Assembly: GCA_036273455.1 (NCBI GenBank)
Contig: DASUHP010000007.1
Coordinates: 1 to 26,394 of the forward strand
Reading direction: 5' to 3'
DNA length: 26,394 nucleotides
Source of the DNA: CAIYRG01 sp036273455
GTDB lineage: Bacteria > Pseudomonadota > Alphaproteobacteria > Micropepsales > Micropepsaceae
Position 1 is the first letter of the stretch. Each line of letters opens with the position of its first letter. Below, piece after piece: positions 16,133-25,264 of this stretch. The translations under genes were made by a program, and so were the position numbers. The notes beneath the pieces were generated by a model that was not told the origin of the DNA, searched no databases, and saw nothing but the letters and a program-made list of their open reading frames with translations.

Positions 16133-18838
16133 TCAGGCGGCGAGCAGATTGCGCAAGACGTAAGGCAGAATGCCGCCATTGCTGAAATAGGCCACTTCAT
16201 CCACGGTATCGATGCGCGAGAGGAGCGGTATCTTCTCTTTGCGGCCGCCGGAATAGGTGATTTGCGCCATCACCTTTTTCCGCGTGCCTGCCGCCGCCTC
16301 ACGCACCGGAATGTCAATGCGTTCCACGCCGGTGAATTGATAGTCCTTGCGGGTTTTTCCATTGTCGAATTCGAGCGGCAATATGCCCATGCCGATCAGG
16401 TTCGAGCGGTGAATGCGCTCATAACTTTCGGCGATCACCGCGCGCACGCCGAGCAGGCGCGGCCCCTTTGCCGCCCAGTCGCGGGATGAACCGGCGCCAT
16501 ATTCCTTGCCTGCGATGACCACGGTCGGCGTACCGGCATCCATGTATTTCATGGCCGCATCGTAAATCGGCATTTCTTCGCCGGCGCCGCTTCCATTCCC
16601 GTAATGCAGCGTATTGCCGCCTTCCTTGCCGCCCAGCATTTCGTTCCGGATACGGATATTTGCGAATGTGCCGCGCATCATCACCTCGTGATTGCCGCGG
16701 CGCGCACCGTAGGAGTTGAAGTCGGCAGGGTCGACCCCATGCGCGATCAGATACTTGCCTGCCGGCGAATCTTTCTTGATCGAGCCGGCCGGGCTGATGT
16801 GGTCGGTGGTGATGGAATCGCCGAAAATCCCGAGAATCCGGGCGTCCCTGATATCCTCGACCGCGCCGGGCTTTTGCGGCATTGCGTCGAAATAGGGCGG
16901 GTTCTTCACATAGGTCGAGTCCCCCTGCCAGTTATAGGTCTGTCCGGGCTTGACCTTGATCTTCTTCCAGAAGCTGTCGCCGGTGAAGACATCGGCATAA
17001 CGTGTACGGAACATTGCGGGAGTTACCGATTTGCGCACGACATCGGCGATTTCTTTCTGCGACGGCCAGATGTCGCGCAGAAACACGGGCTGTTTCTTTC
17101 TGTCGAAACCGAGCGGCTGCTCGCTGAGATCACCGGCAATCGTGCCGGCGAGGGCGAAGGCGACGACCAGCATCGGCGAGGCGAGATAATTCGCGCGCAC
17201 CTGCGGATGCACGCGGCCTTCGAAATTGCGGTTGCCCGACAGCACGGCGGCTGCAACCAGATCGCCATCCGTCACCGCTTTGGCGACGGCGTCGGGCAGC
17301 GGTCCCGAATTGCCGATACAGGTGGTGCAACCATATCCCACGAGGTCGAAGCCCAGCTTCTTCAAGGGCTTGTCGAGCCCGGACCGCGCCAGATAATCGG
17401 TTACCACCTGGCTTCCCGGCGCGAGCGATGTCTTTACCCATGGCTTCACGCTCAGGCCGCGTTCGACGGCATTGCGCGCCAGCAGACCGGCGCCCAGCAT
17501 GACATAGGGATTGGACGTATTGGTGCAGGACGTGATCGCCGCGATGACGACATCGCCATGTCCGATGCTCGCATCCATGCCCTCGACTTTCGTGCGCGCC
17601 CTGGCATCGTCGACTTTGAAGACGCTGGAGAGCGAATTGCCAAATTCTTCACCGACATTCGACAGCGCGACGCGATCCTGCGGCCGCTTTGGCCCGGCAA
17701 GGGACGGCTCGACCGTGTCAAGGTCGAGATGGAGCACATCGGTGAATAACGGCTCTTCCTGCTTCGCATCGTGAAACAGGCCCTGAGTCTTTGCGTATTT
17801 CTCGACCAGTTCAATGCGCGCCGCTTTGCGCCCGGTGGCCTTGAGATAGCGCAGCGTCTCCGCATCAATCGGGAAGAAGCCGCAGGTTGCGCCATATTCG
17901 GGCGCCATATTGCCGATCGTGGCTCGGTCTTCGAGCGGCATCTCGGCCAGTCCCTCGCCGAAGAACTCGACGAATTTTCCGACGACGCCGCGTTTGCGAA
18001 GCATCTGCGTCACGGTCAGCACCAGATCGGTCGCAGTGCACCCGGGGCGCAATTTTCCCGAAAACCGCAGCCCGATCACTTCGGGAATCACCATTGAAAT
18101 CGGCTGGCCCAGCATTGCGGCCTCGGCTTCAATTCCGCCGACCCCCCAGCCAAGAACAGACAGCCCATTGATCATCGTGGTATGGGAATCGGTGCCGACC
18201 AGCGTATCTGGATAGGCAAGCTCGACGGCGTCTTTTCCCCGCCCCTGCTTCTCCGTCCACACCGTCTGGGCGAGATATTCGAGATTCACCTGGTGGCAGA
18301 TTCCGGTGCCCGGCGGGACGACGCGGAAGCGCTCAAATCCCTGCTGCCCCCAGCGCAGAAATGCGTAGCGCTCGCCATTGCGTTCGTATTCCCTGGCGAC
18401 GTTTTTTTTGAACGCGTCGCCGCGCGCGAAGTAATCGACCTGCACGGAATGGTCGATGATCAGATCGACGGGCGCGAGCGGGTTGATCTTTTGCGGGTCG
18501 CCCTTGAGTTCCGCCATGGCGTCGCGCATGGCCGCGAGGTCCACCACGGCGGGCACACCGGTGAAGTCCTGCATAAGGACGCGAGCCGGGCGGTAAGCGA
18601 TTTCACGATCGGAGCTGCGGTTTGTCAGCCACCCGGCGATCGCGCGCATGTCATCCGCACTGACCGTCCGCCCGTCTTCGTGCCGCAACAGGTTCTCGAG
18701 CAGGATCTTGAGCGATTTGGGCAGCCGGGAGATGCCCGGCAATCCGTTCTTTTCCGCCTGTTTCAGGCTGAAATAGGTGTAGCTTCGATTTCCAACCGTC
18801 AGCGTGCGGCGCGATTTGAATGAATTAAGACTTGGCAC
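16133..18838 (-). CDS. acnA: Aconitate hydratase A
   Basis: 901 residues from a GTG at 18838 (V/M-PSLNSFKSRRTL), with AGGGGA 6 bases upstream; this matches the usual alphaproteobacterial AcnA N-terminus, while the longer open frame upstream has no homology signal. It isomerises citrate to isocitrate in the TCA cycle using a [4Fe-4S] cluster. The cluster Cys residues appear in SCTNTSNPYV and GCTTCIGNSG. Substrate-binding motifs DLIIDHSVQVD, LVGTDSHTTMINGL and GAGSSRDWAAKGPRLLGV are intact, and the C-terminal swivel domain (residues about 670-901) is complete. It is a single-gene unit: a hairpin follows it and a 179-base divergent intergenic region precedes it. The family's regulatory RNA-binding (IRP-like) role is known in other organisms but is not shown here. 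Confidence 0.97.
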   Translation of the reverse strand: MPSLNSFKSRRTLTVGNRSYTYFSLKQAEKNGLPGISRLPKSLKILLENLLRHEDGRTVSADDMRAIAGWLTNRSSDREIAYRPARVLMQDFTGVPAVVDLAAMRDAMAELKGDPQKINPLAPVDLIIDHSVQVDYFARGDAFKKNVAREYERNGERYAFLRWGQQGFERFRVVPPGTGICHQVNLEYLAQTVWTEKQGRGKDAVELAYPDTLVGTDSHTTMINGLSVLGWGVGGIEAEAAMLGQPISMVIPEVIGLRFSGKLRPGCTATDLVLTVTQMLRKRGVVGKFVEFFGEGLAEMPLEDRATIGNMAPEYGATCGFFPIDAETLRYLKATGRKAARIELVEKYAKTQGLFHDAKQEEPLFTDVLHLDLDTVEPSLAGPKRPQDRVALSNVGEEFGNSLSSVFKVDDARARTKVEGMDASIGHGDVVIAAITSCTNTSNPYVMLGAGLLARNAVERGLSVKPWVKTSLAPGSQVVTDYLARSGLDKPLKKLGFDLVGYGCTTCIGNSGPLPDAVAKAVTDGDLVAAAVLSGNRNFEGRVHPQVRANYLASPMLVVAFALAGTIAGDLSEQPLGFDRKKQPVFLRDIWPSQKEIADVVRKSVTPAMFRTRYADVFTGDSFWKKIKVKPGQTYNWQGDSTYVKNPPYFDAMPQKPGAVEDIRDARILGIFGDSITTDHISPAGSIKKDSPAGKYLIAHGVDPADFNSYGARRGNHEVMMRGTFANIRIRNEMLGGKEGGNTLHYGNGSGAGEEMPIYDAAMKYMDAGTPTVVIAGKEYGAGSSRDWAAKGPRLLGVRAVIAESYERIHRSNLIGMGILPLEFDNGKTRKDYQFTGVERIDIPVREAAAGTRKKVMAQITYSGGRKEKIPLLSRIDTVDEVAYFSNGGILPYVLRNLLAA

Positions 18839-18965
18839 TCCCGGTCCCCTGTGATGCTGGAATTTGGCGGGTGTATAGAACAGGTCGGGACGGGATGAAA
18901 CCGTGGCGCCGACGCATCTCACCTGAAACCGGGATTCCGTGCCATTTTCCACATTATTGCCAATA

Positions 18966-19011
18966 TCCGGGGGCTATGTCGGGGGGTGCGTCCCGCAGTT
19001 TCGCCCCCGGA
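18966..19011 (+). promoter_or_regulatory. Possible ribosome-site-masking hairpin in the leader of the DUF4908-like gene
   Basis: TCCGGGGGC (18966-18974) is perfectly complementary to GCCCCCGGA (19003-19011), 28 bases apart. The second arm runs into the GGAG Shine-Dalgarno (19009-19012) of the ATG at 19018. If both arms are transcribed, the 9-pair GC-rich stem would hide most of the ribosome site. Promoter position is unknown, so this remains a prediction. Confidence 0.35.
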
Positions 19012-19017
19012 GCTTTC

Positions 19018-19752
19018 ATGAAAGCGCGTTTTTTTGCCGGCGTGGCAGTTGCCTTCATGGCGTCGGCGATCCCTGCGGCAAGGGCACAAATACCATCGCC
19101 GTCGCTGATTGCGCCGCAAATCCCGCGCGACGGTACCTATACTGCCGGCGACAAGACTGAATTCATGATCGACCATCATGGCGATCAGGTGCGGCTGCGC
19201 TTTGCCGGCAACGATGAGGTTTTCTATCTTTCCAGCGAGGTTGCGCCGCTGGGTGCCCGGGTGCTGAAATACGACAATGGCGATCCGGCCCTGCGCGTCG
19301 CCGGCTGGGGCGGTGTGACTCTATACACGCCCCAGGACAGAAACGGTGTGCCTGCCGAATACAATGACGTCGTTCACAATGTCGATCCTGCGCCGGTGCC
19401 AGCCAGGGACGTCAAACGCTTCGCTGCCGGATTGGCCCATGATCTGAACGAGGGTGGAGACCTGATCATCGGATTTGCCGCCGACTGGAATGTTCTGGCC
19501 GACTCCACGGTCGTGCGGGAGTTGGTCTGTGACGCGATGCGCAATACAACCTATGCGTTGGAACAGGTGGCGAACGGCCCAGCCAGAACCGCGATTGCCG
19601 ACCACGTGCACGTCGTGCACATCATCGAAGGCGATCATGTCTTTGCGCTGCTCCGCGGCGGCGTGCTGACCGTGATGGTGGCGCCGAAACTGGGCGAGGC
19701 AGGCCGGCCATCGTCGCTCGCCATTTCCCACGCGGTGCACGCCGGACTTTAG
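19018..19752 (+). CDS. Secreted protein resembling DUF4908
   Basis: 244 residues from the ATG at 19018, with GGAG 5 bases upstream; the open frame extends 186 bases further up but without a ribosome site. The signal peptide is MKARFFAGVAVAFMASAIPAARA. The mature protein has EFMIDHHGDQVRLRFAGNDEVFYL, a short EVAPLGARVLKYDNGDPALR stretch, then WGGVTLYTPQ. This layout recalls DUF4908 proteins of Caulobacter-like alphaproteobacteria, though the C-terminal half (RDVKRFAAGLAHDL..., HVVHIIEGDHVFALL) is less familiar. No catalytic motif is visible; a periplasmic binding or structural role is a guess. Its stop codon overlaps that of the convergent exonuclease gene. Confidence 0.83.
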   Translation: MKARFFAGVAVAFMASAIPAARAQIPSPSLIAPQIPRDGTYTAGDKTEFMIDHHGDQVRLRFAGNDEVFYLSSEVAPLGARVLKYDNGDPALRVAGWGGVTLYTPQDRNGVPAEYNDVVHNVDPAPVPARDVKRFAAGLAHDLNEGGDLIIGFAADWNVLADSTVVRELVCDAMRNTTYALEQVANGPARTAIADHVHVVHIIEGDHVFALLRGGVLTVMVAPKLGEAGRPSSLAISHAVHAGL

Positions 19753-20333
19753 CCGGTAAACGGGTTGGGCGCACCGTTATCGACCAGCGCGCGAATGCCC
19801 GCCGCGATTCCACGCGCGTCATCAAGCGCATTGTGCTCGCGGCCCGAGAACGCGGCGCCCGCGGCGGCTGCGACGTCACAGGCATGTTTGCCGCGCAGGT
19901 CGACCCCCTGCTCGAGAAACCACAAGATTGTATTTGTGTAATTCGTAACCGCAAAATGCCGGTCCCAGCCACACAGGCGAAGATTGCCGGCCAGCACAAG
20001 ATCATCCCGCCCATGCGCCCATAATGGCGCGCCGGCGGCAAAGTCGAGAAAGGCGCGGTAGCCGGTGATGAAATCTACCCCGCGGCGCGCCACCTCTTCG
20101 TTGCTGGTCCCGGTCAGTGTGGTGAAAAATTCCGACAGAACCGGATTCAGCCGCGGGAGAATGAGCATTTCGAACTCATCCACCGGCTTGAGACTGGCCG
20201 GATCGAGCTTGACGGCGCCGATCTGGACCACTTCCCTGAACTCGCCGGGGCGCGTCCAACCCGATAGCAGGGAACCCTCCCAGGCGGTGAATTCAAGGTC
20301 GAAAATCACCGGGCGGTGAACGCGCTTTTTCAT
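19749..20333 (-). CDS. 3'-5' exonuclease of the DEDDh family (KapD/ERI-1-like)
   Basis: 194 residues from the ATG at 20333; the ribosome site is weak, but the nuclease motif begins directly after it. ExoI is VIFDLEFTAWEGS (Asp and Glu), ExoII is LWAHGRDDLVLAGN, and ExoIII is GREHNALDDARGIAAG (His, then Asp four residues on). The full DEDDh set is present, so an active exonuclease is expected. The Trp/Glu-rich insert after ExoI (SLLSGWTRPGEFREVVQIGAVKL) is the pattern of stand-alone exonucleases of the KapD/ERI-1 kind rather than polymerase-associated epsilon. It is cytoplasmic. It is divergent from the glutamate dehydrogenase gene across only 71 bases, so the two could share regulation; the substrate (DNA or RNA) is not evident. 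Confidence 0.83.
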   Translation of the reverse strand: MKKRVHRPVIFDLEFTAWEGSLLSGWTRPGEFREVVQIGAVKLDPASLKPVDEFEMLILPRLNPVLSEFFTTLTGTSNEEVARRGVDFITGYRAFLDFAAGAPLWAHGRDDLVLAGNLRLCGWDRHFAVTNYTNTILWFLEQGVDLRGKHACDVAAAAGAAFSGREHNALDDARGIAAGIRALVDNGAPNPFTG

Positions 20334-20404
20334 AACCAGCTTTAACAGTTCATCTTTAGGTCGAACTTGTATGAAATGGTGTGATGCGGCAAGGGACACA
20401 GGAT

Positions 20405-23400
20405 ATGGCACGCATCCAACCGGCAGTCTCCGACCGGCCGGCCACCACAGATAGCATTCAGGCCGAAGCCGCAGCCGCCGCGGCGTTGGTGTCGGCAACC
20501 GCACATCTGCTCGGCAGTTCGGATCCAGAGCTTGCGGGTTTTTTTGCCGCATTCACCCGCTTCGCCTCGCCGGAAGATCTGCGGCATTACGGACCTGCGG
20601 AATTTGCCGCCCTGCTGCGCGCAGTATTTGCCCGCGTCAAACAGCGAAAGCCGGGCGAAAGTCTGATCGAGCTATTCAGTACAGCGCAAGAGCCTGAACT
20701 GAAGCGCGGCGAGTCGGTGCTCGTCGCGATCAATGACGATATTCCGTTTCTCTATGATTCCTGCACAGCCGAAATCCGCGCCCAGCGCCATCGCATTGTC
20801 GCCGCCTTCCATCCGGTTGTCCCGCACCCGGAAATCAGAGGTACACAGCGAAGCGTCATCGTCATCGCACTCGGTGGCGTGCTGGACGAGGCCGCCTGTC
20901 GGCATCTGAGTGGCGGGTTGGTTCAGGCCTTTGCCGATGTCCGCGCCGCGGTCCGTGACTGGAAAGCCATGCTGTCGCGATTGCAGGAAAGCCGCACGGA
21001 CTTGCTCGAACATCCGCCGCGTGTGCCCACCGACGAACGCGACGAGAGTGTCGGTTTTCTCGACTGGCTCGCCGACAACAATTTCACTTTTCTCGGATGC
21101 CGCGATTACATCTTTTCGCGCGACGGCGAGGTGCGTCTCGATCCCGTAGCGGAAAGCGGGCTTGGCGTCCTGACGGATCCAACCCGGCGGGTCTTACGCA
21201 GCGGCAATGAGCGTTCTGATCTCGGTCCGGTGGCGCGGGAGTTTCTTGCCCGCCCTGCCCCGCTCATCATCGCAAAATCCGGCATTCGCTCGCTGGTCCA
21301 TCGCCGTGTACCGATGGATTATATCGGCATCAAGAAATTCACGCCGAATGGCGATCTTGCCGGCGAGCGCCGCTTCGTCGGCTTGTTCACATCCGTCGCC
21401 TACCGCAAATTGCCGGGCGAAATTCCATTGCTGCGGCTCAAGACCGAACGCGTCATGGCCGGATCGGGCCTGATTCCGTCGAGCCATGATGGCAAAGCGC
21501 TGCAGCACATCCTGAATACCTATCCCCGCGACGAGTTGCTTCAGTCGTCCGAAGATGAGTTGCTGGCCACCGCGCTCGGAATTCTGAATCTCGGCGAGAG
21601 GCCGAAGGTGCGGCTCTTCCTCCGCTTCGACCGGTTCGACCGTTATGTTTCCGCACTGGTTTTCATCCCACGCGACCGCTACAGCGGCTCGGTGCGGGAA
21701 AGCGTTCAGCAAATCCTGCTGCGCGCGCTCGACGGGCGGCCATATTCGGCGACACCGACGCTCGATGATGAAGCACTCGCGCGTGTCCACTACATCATTA
21801 TCCGCAATCCGGGCCCGCGCCCCGATGTCGATCCTGCGCAGGTTGAGGAGGAAATCCGCAGCGCCGTCAGGACCTGGGACGACACATTTGCCGACGCCGC
21901 AGTGGCCAGGTATGGCGACAATAGCGGCGCCATACTGCGCCGCTATACACCGGCATTTCCGGCAAGCTACCGCGACCGTTTTGATCCGCGCGAGGCCGTC
22001 GCTGACATCGCCCATTTTGAAGAATTGGTGAATGGCCAAACATCCGCCGCCGGCGTAACGGCGCAGGTGTATACGTCCGATGGTGATTCGCCCGGAACGT
22101 TGCGGCTGAAGCTCTTCATCCGCGGTGGATTTGTTCCGCTGTCGGAATGTCTGCCGGTGTTCGAAAATCTCGGCCTGAAGGTCATTGCGGAAGCCGCATT
22201 TGCGCTCAGTCCTGACACCGGCAACGGCGCGGCGCAAGTTTCGCTCCAGGACTTTGTCATGCAGACCGGTTCCGCGGTCGCGGAGCAGCTTTATCCGCGG
22301 CTGGAAGATGCATTTCACGCGGTCTGGTCGGGCAGCGCCGAATCGGATGGCTTCAACAGACTGGTGCTGGCGGCGGAATTGACGTGGCGCGATGTCGTCA
22401 TTCTCCGCAGCATCGCCAAATATCTTCGCCAGGCCGGGATCACATTCAGCCAGAGCTATATGGAAACCGCGCTGGTGAATAATCCCGCCATCGCCGTGAT
22501 GCTGACCAGTCTTTTCCACACGGAACATGATCCGGAACTGTTCCAGGATCCTGACAGCCGGACAGCCCAGGCGAAGCGGATTCGCGCCGGTATCGAAGAC
22601 GCCCTGCGCAATGTGCCTTCGGCCGACGAAGATCGCATCATCCGCGCGATGCAGTCGGTGATCGATGCGATGTTGCGCAGCAATTTCTTTCAACGGAACG
22701 ATGCGGGGAATTCTCCCGCATATCTGGCGTTCAAGCTCGAAAGCCGGCGGGTTGCGATCCTGCCCACGCCCAAACCGCTGTATGAGATCTTCGTCTACGC
22801 GCCGGAAGTGGAAGGAGTCCATCTGCGGTTCGGCAAAATCGCGCGTGGCGGCATCCGCTGGTCGGATCGCGCGGAAGACTTCCGCTTTGAAATACTGGGC
22901 TTGAGCAAAGCCCAGCAGGTGAAGAATGCTGTGATCGTTCCGGTCGGCGCCAAAGGCGGGTTTTATCCCAAGCGCATCCCGCCGGGCGCCGCCCGCGACG
23001 TGGTGCAAAATGCCGGGATCAGCGCCTATCGGCTATTTATTGGCGCGCTGCTGGATTTGACCGACAATATCAGCCCGGACGGCAAGATCGTCCCGCCTGC
23101 CGGAATCCTTCGCCATGATGGTAACGATCCCTATTTCGTCGTTGCGGCCGATAAAGGCACGGCGACATTTTCCGATATTGCCAATGAGATTGCGGTGTCG
23201 CGCGGTTTCTGGCTCGGCGACGCTTTCGCATCGGGCGGCAGCGAAGGCTTCGACCACAAAAAAATCGGCATCACCGCCCGCGGCGCGTGGGAGGGCATCA
23301 AACGCCATTTCCGCGAACTCGGACGCGACATCCAGAACCAGCCGTTCACCTGCATTGGCGTCGGAGACATGTCGGGCGATGTGTTCGGCAACGGCATGCT

Positions 23401-25264
23401 ACAGTCGAAGCAAACCCGGCTGATCGCCGCATTTGACCACCGGCACATATTCTTCGATCCCTCACCTAACGTGGCCATCGCATGGACGGAGCGCAAGCGG
23501 CTGTTCGATATGCCGCGCTCGACCTGGGCGGATTACGACCGAAAGCTCATTTCCGGTGGTGGCGGCGTTTTTGCACGCACGGCAAAAACAATTCCGCTCT
23601 CGCAGCAATTCCGCGCCTTCACTGGAATCACGGCTGAAAATGCGACGCCCGAGGACGTGATGCGGGCGCTTTTAACTGCGCCGGTCGATCTTCTTTATTT
23701 CGGCGGCATCGGCACCTTCATCAAATCGACGCGTCAGGGCAATGCCGACGCGGCCGATCGCGCCAATGATGCGATCCGCGTCAACGGCCGCGACATCCAG
23801 GCGCTGGTGATCGGCGAAGGCGCCAACCTCGGCGTGACGCAATATGGCCGCATCGAATATGCGCGCGAGGGCGGCCCACAGCATCAGGGCGGGCGCATCA
23901 ATACCGACGCCATCGACAATTCCGCCGGCGTGGACACATCGGACCACGAAGTGAACATCAAGATTCTCATGAGCGGTCCGTTACGGCGGGGCGAAATCTC
24001 GCGCCCCGAACGGCTCGATATCCTGACCCGAATAACCGATGACGTTGCCGGCCAGGTTCTGACCGACAACTATGATCAGACACTGGCATTATCGGTTGCG
24101 GAACTGCGCGCGCCGCGCGATCTCGACGCCGCCGGCCGTTTCATGCGCGAGTTGGAACGGCGGGACGCGCTCGACCGAACTGTGGAGAATTTGCCGCCCG
24201 ATGACGAGCTCCGGGCGCTTGCGCGCGATGGGCACGGGTTGACCCGGCCGCAACTCGCGATTCTGCTCGCTTACGCCAAGACCAATTTGTTTCATCAGGT
24301 ATCCGAGAGCACACTTCCCGCCGATCCCTATTTCGATGCCTGGCTGGCATCCTATTTCCCGCCGCTCGCCGCCGAAACCTTCGCCGGCGAACTCAAACGT
24401 CATGTTTTGGCCCGGGCGATCATATCGACACAGATCGCAAACCGGACGGTGAATCTGGCGGGGCCGCTATTTGCCCATCGCATGCACGAGCTGTCGCACG
24501 CACCATTATGGGCTGCGGCCCGCGGATTTGTTTTGGCTGACGGAGTTTTCGGACTCTCCATTCTGAAGAACCGCGTTTGCGCCCTCGATCTCAAAGTGCC
24601 GGCGCGATTGCAAAACCAGATCGTCGCCGAGATTGCCGAAGTGCTGCGGCTGCTCGGCATGTGGTTCATCGTCCAAATGCCGGACGCGCCGATTGCGCCG
24701 GTTGTGGAATCCTACGGCGCGGGATTCACCGCCCTGAAGGGACGCTTCTCGAGCCTGATCTCCCCGATCGAGAAGAACACAATTGAGCCGCGCATTGCCG
24801 AGCTGCGCAACGCCGGCGTGCCGTTGGATGTCGCTGAAGACGCGGCGATTCTACCGCTGCTGCGCGCCGTACCGGAGATCATCATGCTTTCCGGGGCGCA
24901 GCACATTCCCGTCGAAAGCGCGGCAGTGGTCTATTTTGCCGCCGGCGCCGCCGCCGGACTCGACCGGCTTCGTGCGCTCGCCACGAGGATTGCGGGCGTG
25001 GATCACTGGGACCGGCTGGCTGTGCGAAGAATGCAGGATGACCTTTATTCGTCCCAGCGCTCGATGGCCTGCGAAGCGCTCGCTGCCGCGAAAGGCGATG
25101 TCGCTGCCGCGGTGGATCAGTGGCGCAACATGCGCCGGGAGGATATCGGCAGCATACTGAATTTTATCGGCGATATAGAACGGGGTGGGGATGCGTCCAT
25201 CGCCAAACTCGCGCTCGCCAACAGCCAGGTCCAGAAGCTCGCCGCCCCTACAGCGAAACGGTGA
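20405..25264 (+). CDS. gdhB: NAD-specific glutamate dehydrogenase, large (180 kDa class)
   Basis: 1619 residues from the ATG at 20405, with AAGGGA 8 bases upstream; GTG and ATG eight codons earlier lack spacing. It oxidises L-glutamate to 2-oxoglutarate and ammonia with NAD, a catabolic step feeding the TCA cycle. The N-terminal half (residues 1 to about 780) is the ACT-like regulatory region of this class, for example FLDWLADNNFTFLGCRDY and RLFLRFDRFDRYVSALVFIP. The catalytic core begins about residue 812 with KIARGGIRWSDRAEDFR and the Lys-rich KAQQVKNAVIVPVGAKGGF. The nucleotide-binding GVGDMSGDVFGNGML is near 982, and LLYFGGIGTFIK near 1092. Length and motif order are normal for the family. 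The last 17 bases overlap the end of xth on the other strand. Confidence 0.95.
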   Translation: MARIQPAVSDRPATTDSIQAEAAAAAALVSATAHLLGSSDPELAGFFAAFTRFASPEDLRHYGPAEFAALLRAVFARVKQRKPGESLIELFSTAQEPELKRGESVLVAINDDIPFLYDSCTAEIRAQRHRIVAAFHPVVPHPEIRGTQRSVIVIALGGVLDEAACRHLSGGLVQAFADVRAAVRDWKAMLSRLQESRTDLLEHPPRVPTDERDESVGFLDWLADNNFTFLGCRDYIFSRDGEVRLDPVAESGLGVLTDPTRRVLRSGNERSDLGPVAREFLARPAPLIIAKSGIRSLVHRRVPMDYIGIKKFTPNGDLAGERRFVGLFTSVAYRKLPGEIPLLRLKTERVMAGSGLIPSSHDGKALQHILNTYPRDELLQSSEDELLATALGILNLGERPKVRLFLRFDRFDRYVSALVFIPRDRYSGSVRESVQQILLRALDGRPYSATPTLDDEALARVHYIIIRNPGPRPDVDPAQVEEEIRSAVRTWDDTFADAAVARYGDNSGAILRRYTPAFPASYRDRFDPREAVADIAHFEELVNGQTSAAGVTAQVYTSDGDSPGTLRLKLFIRGGFVPLSECLPVFENLGLKVIAEAAFALSPDTGNGAAQVSLQDFVMQTGSAVAEQLYPRLEDAFHAVWSGSAESDGFNRLVLAAELTWRDVVILRSIAKYLRQAGITFSQSYMETALVNNPAIAVMLTSLFHTEHDPELFQDPDSRTAQAKRIRAGIEDALRNVPSADEDRIIRAMQSVIDAMLRSNFFQRNDAGNSPAYLAFKLESRRVAILPTPKPLYEIFVYAPEVEGVHLRFGKIARGGIRWSDRAEDFRFEILGLSKAQQVKNAVIVPVGAKGGFYPKRIPPGAARDVVQNAGISAYRLFIGALLDLTDNISPDGKIVPPAGILRHDGNDPYFVVAADKGTATFSDIANEIAVSRGFWLGDAFASGGSEGFDHKKIGITARGAWEGIKRHFRELGRDIQNQPFTCIGVGDMSGDVFGNGMLQSKQTRLIAAFDHRHIFFDPSPNVAIAWTERKRLFDMPRSTWADYDRKLISGGGGVFARTAKTIPLSQQFRAFTGITAENATPEDVMRALLTAPVDLLYFGGIGTFIKSTRQGNADAADRANDAIRVNGRDIQALVIGEGANLGVTQYGRIEYAREGGPQHQGGRINTDAIDNSAGVDTSDHEVNIKILMSGPLRRGEISRPERLDILTRITDDVAGQVLTDNYDQTLALSVAELRAPRDLDAAGRFMRELERRDALDRTVENLPPDDELRALARDGHGLTRPQLAILLAYAKTNLFHQVSESTLPADPYFDAWLASYFPPLAAETFAGELKRHVLARAIISTQIANRTVNLAGPLFAHRMHELSHAPLWAAARGFVLADGVFGLSILKNRVCALDLKVPARLQNQIVAEIAEVLRLLGMWFIVQMPDAPIAPVVESYGAGFTALKGRFSSLISPIEKNTIEPRIAELRNAGVPLDVAEDAAILPLLRAVPEIIMLSGAQHIPVESAAVVYFAAGAAAGLDRLRALATRIAGVDHWDRLAVRRMQDDLYSSQRSMACEALAAAKGDVAAAVDQWRNMRREDIGSILNFIGDIERGGDASIAKLALANSQVQKLAAPTAKR

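Noticed and set aside
16604..17749. A 381-codon plus-strand open frame antisense to aconitase
   Set aside because: The aconitase frame is complete with cluster-binding Cys motifs; the antisense translation shows no recognisable domain.
21194..23008. A 604-codon minus-strand open frame inside the glutamate dehydrogenase gene
   Set aside because: It is a high-GC shadow: the plus strand carries conserved dehydrogenase sequence throughout, and the antisense product has no signal, domain or ribosome site.
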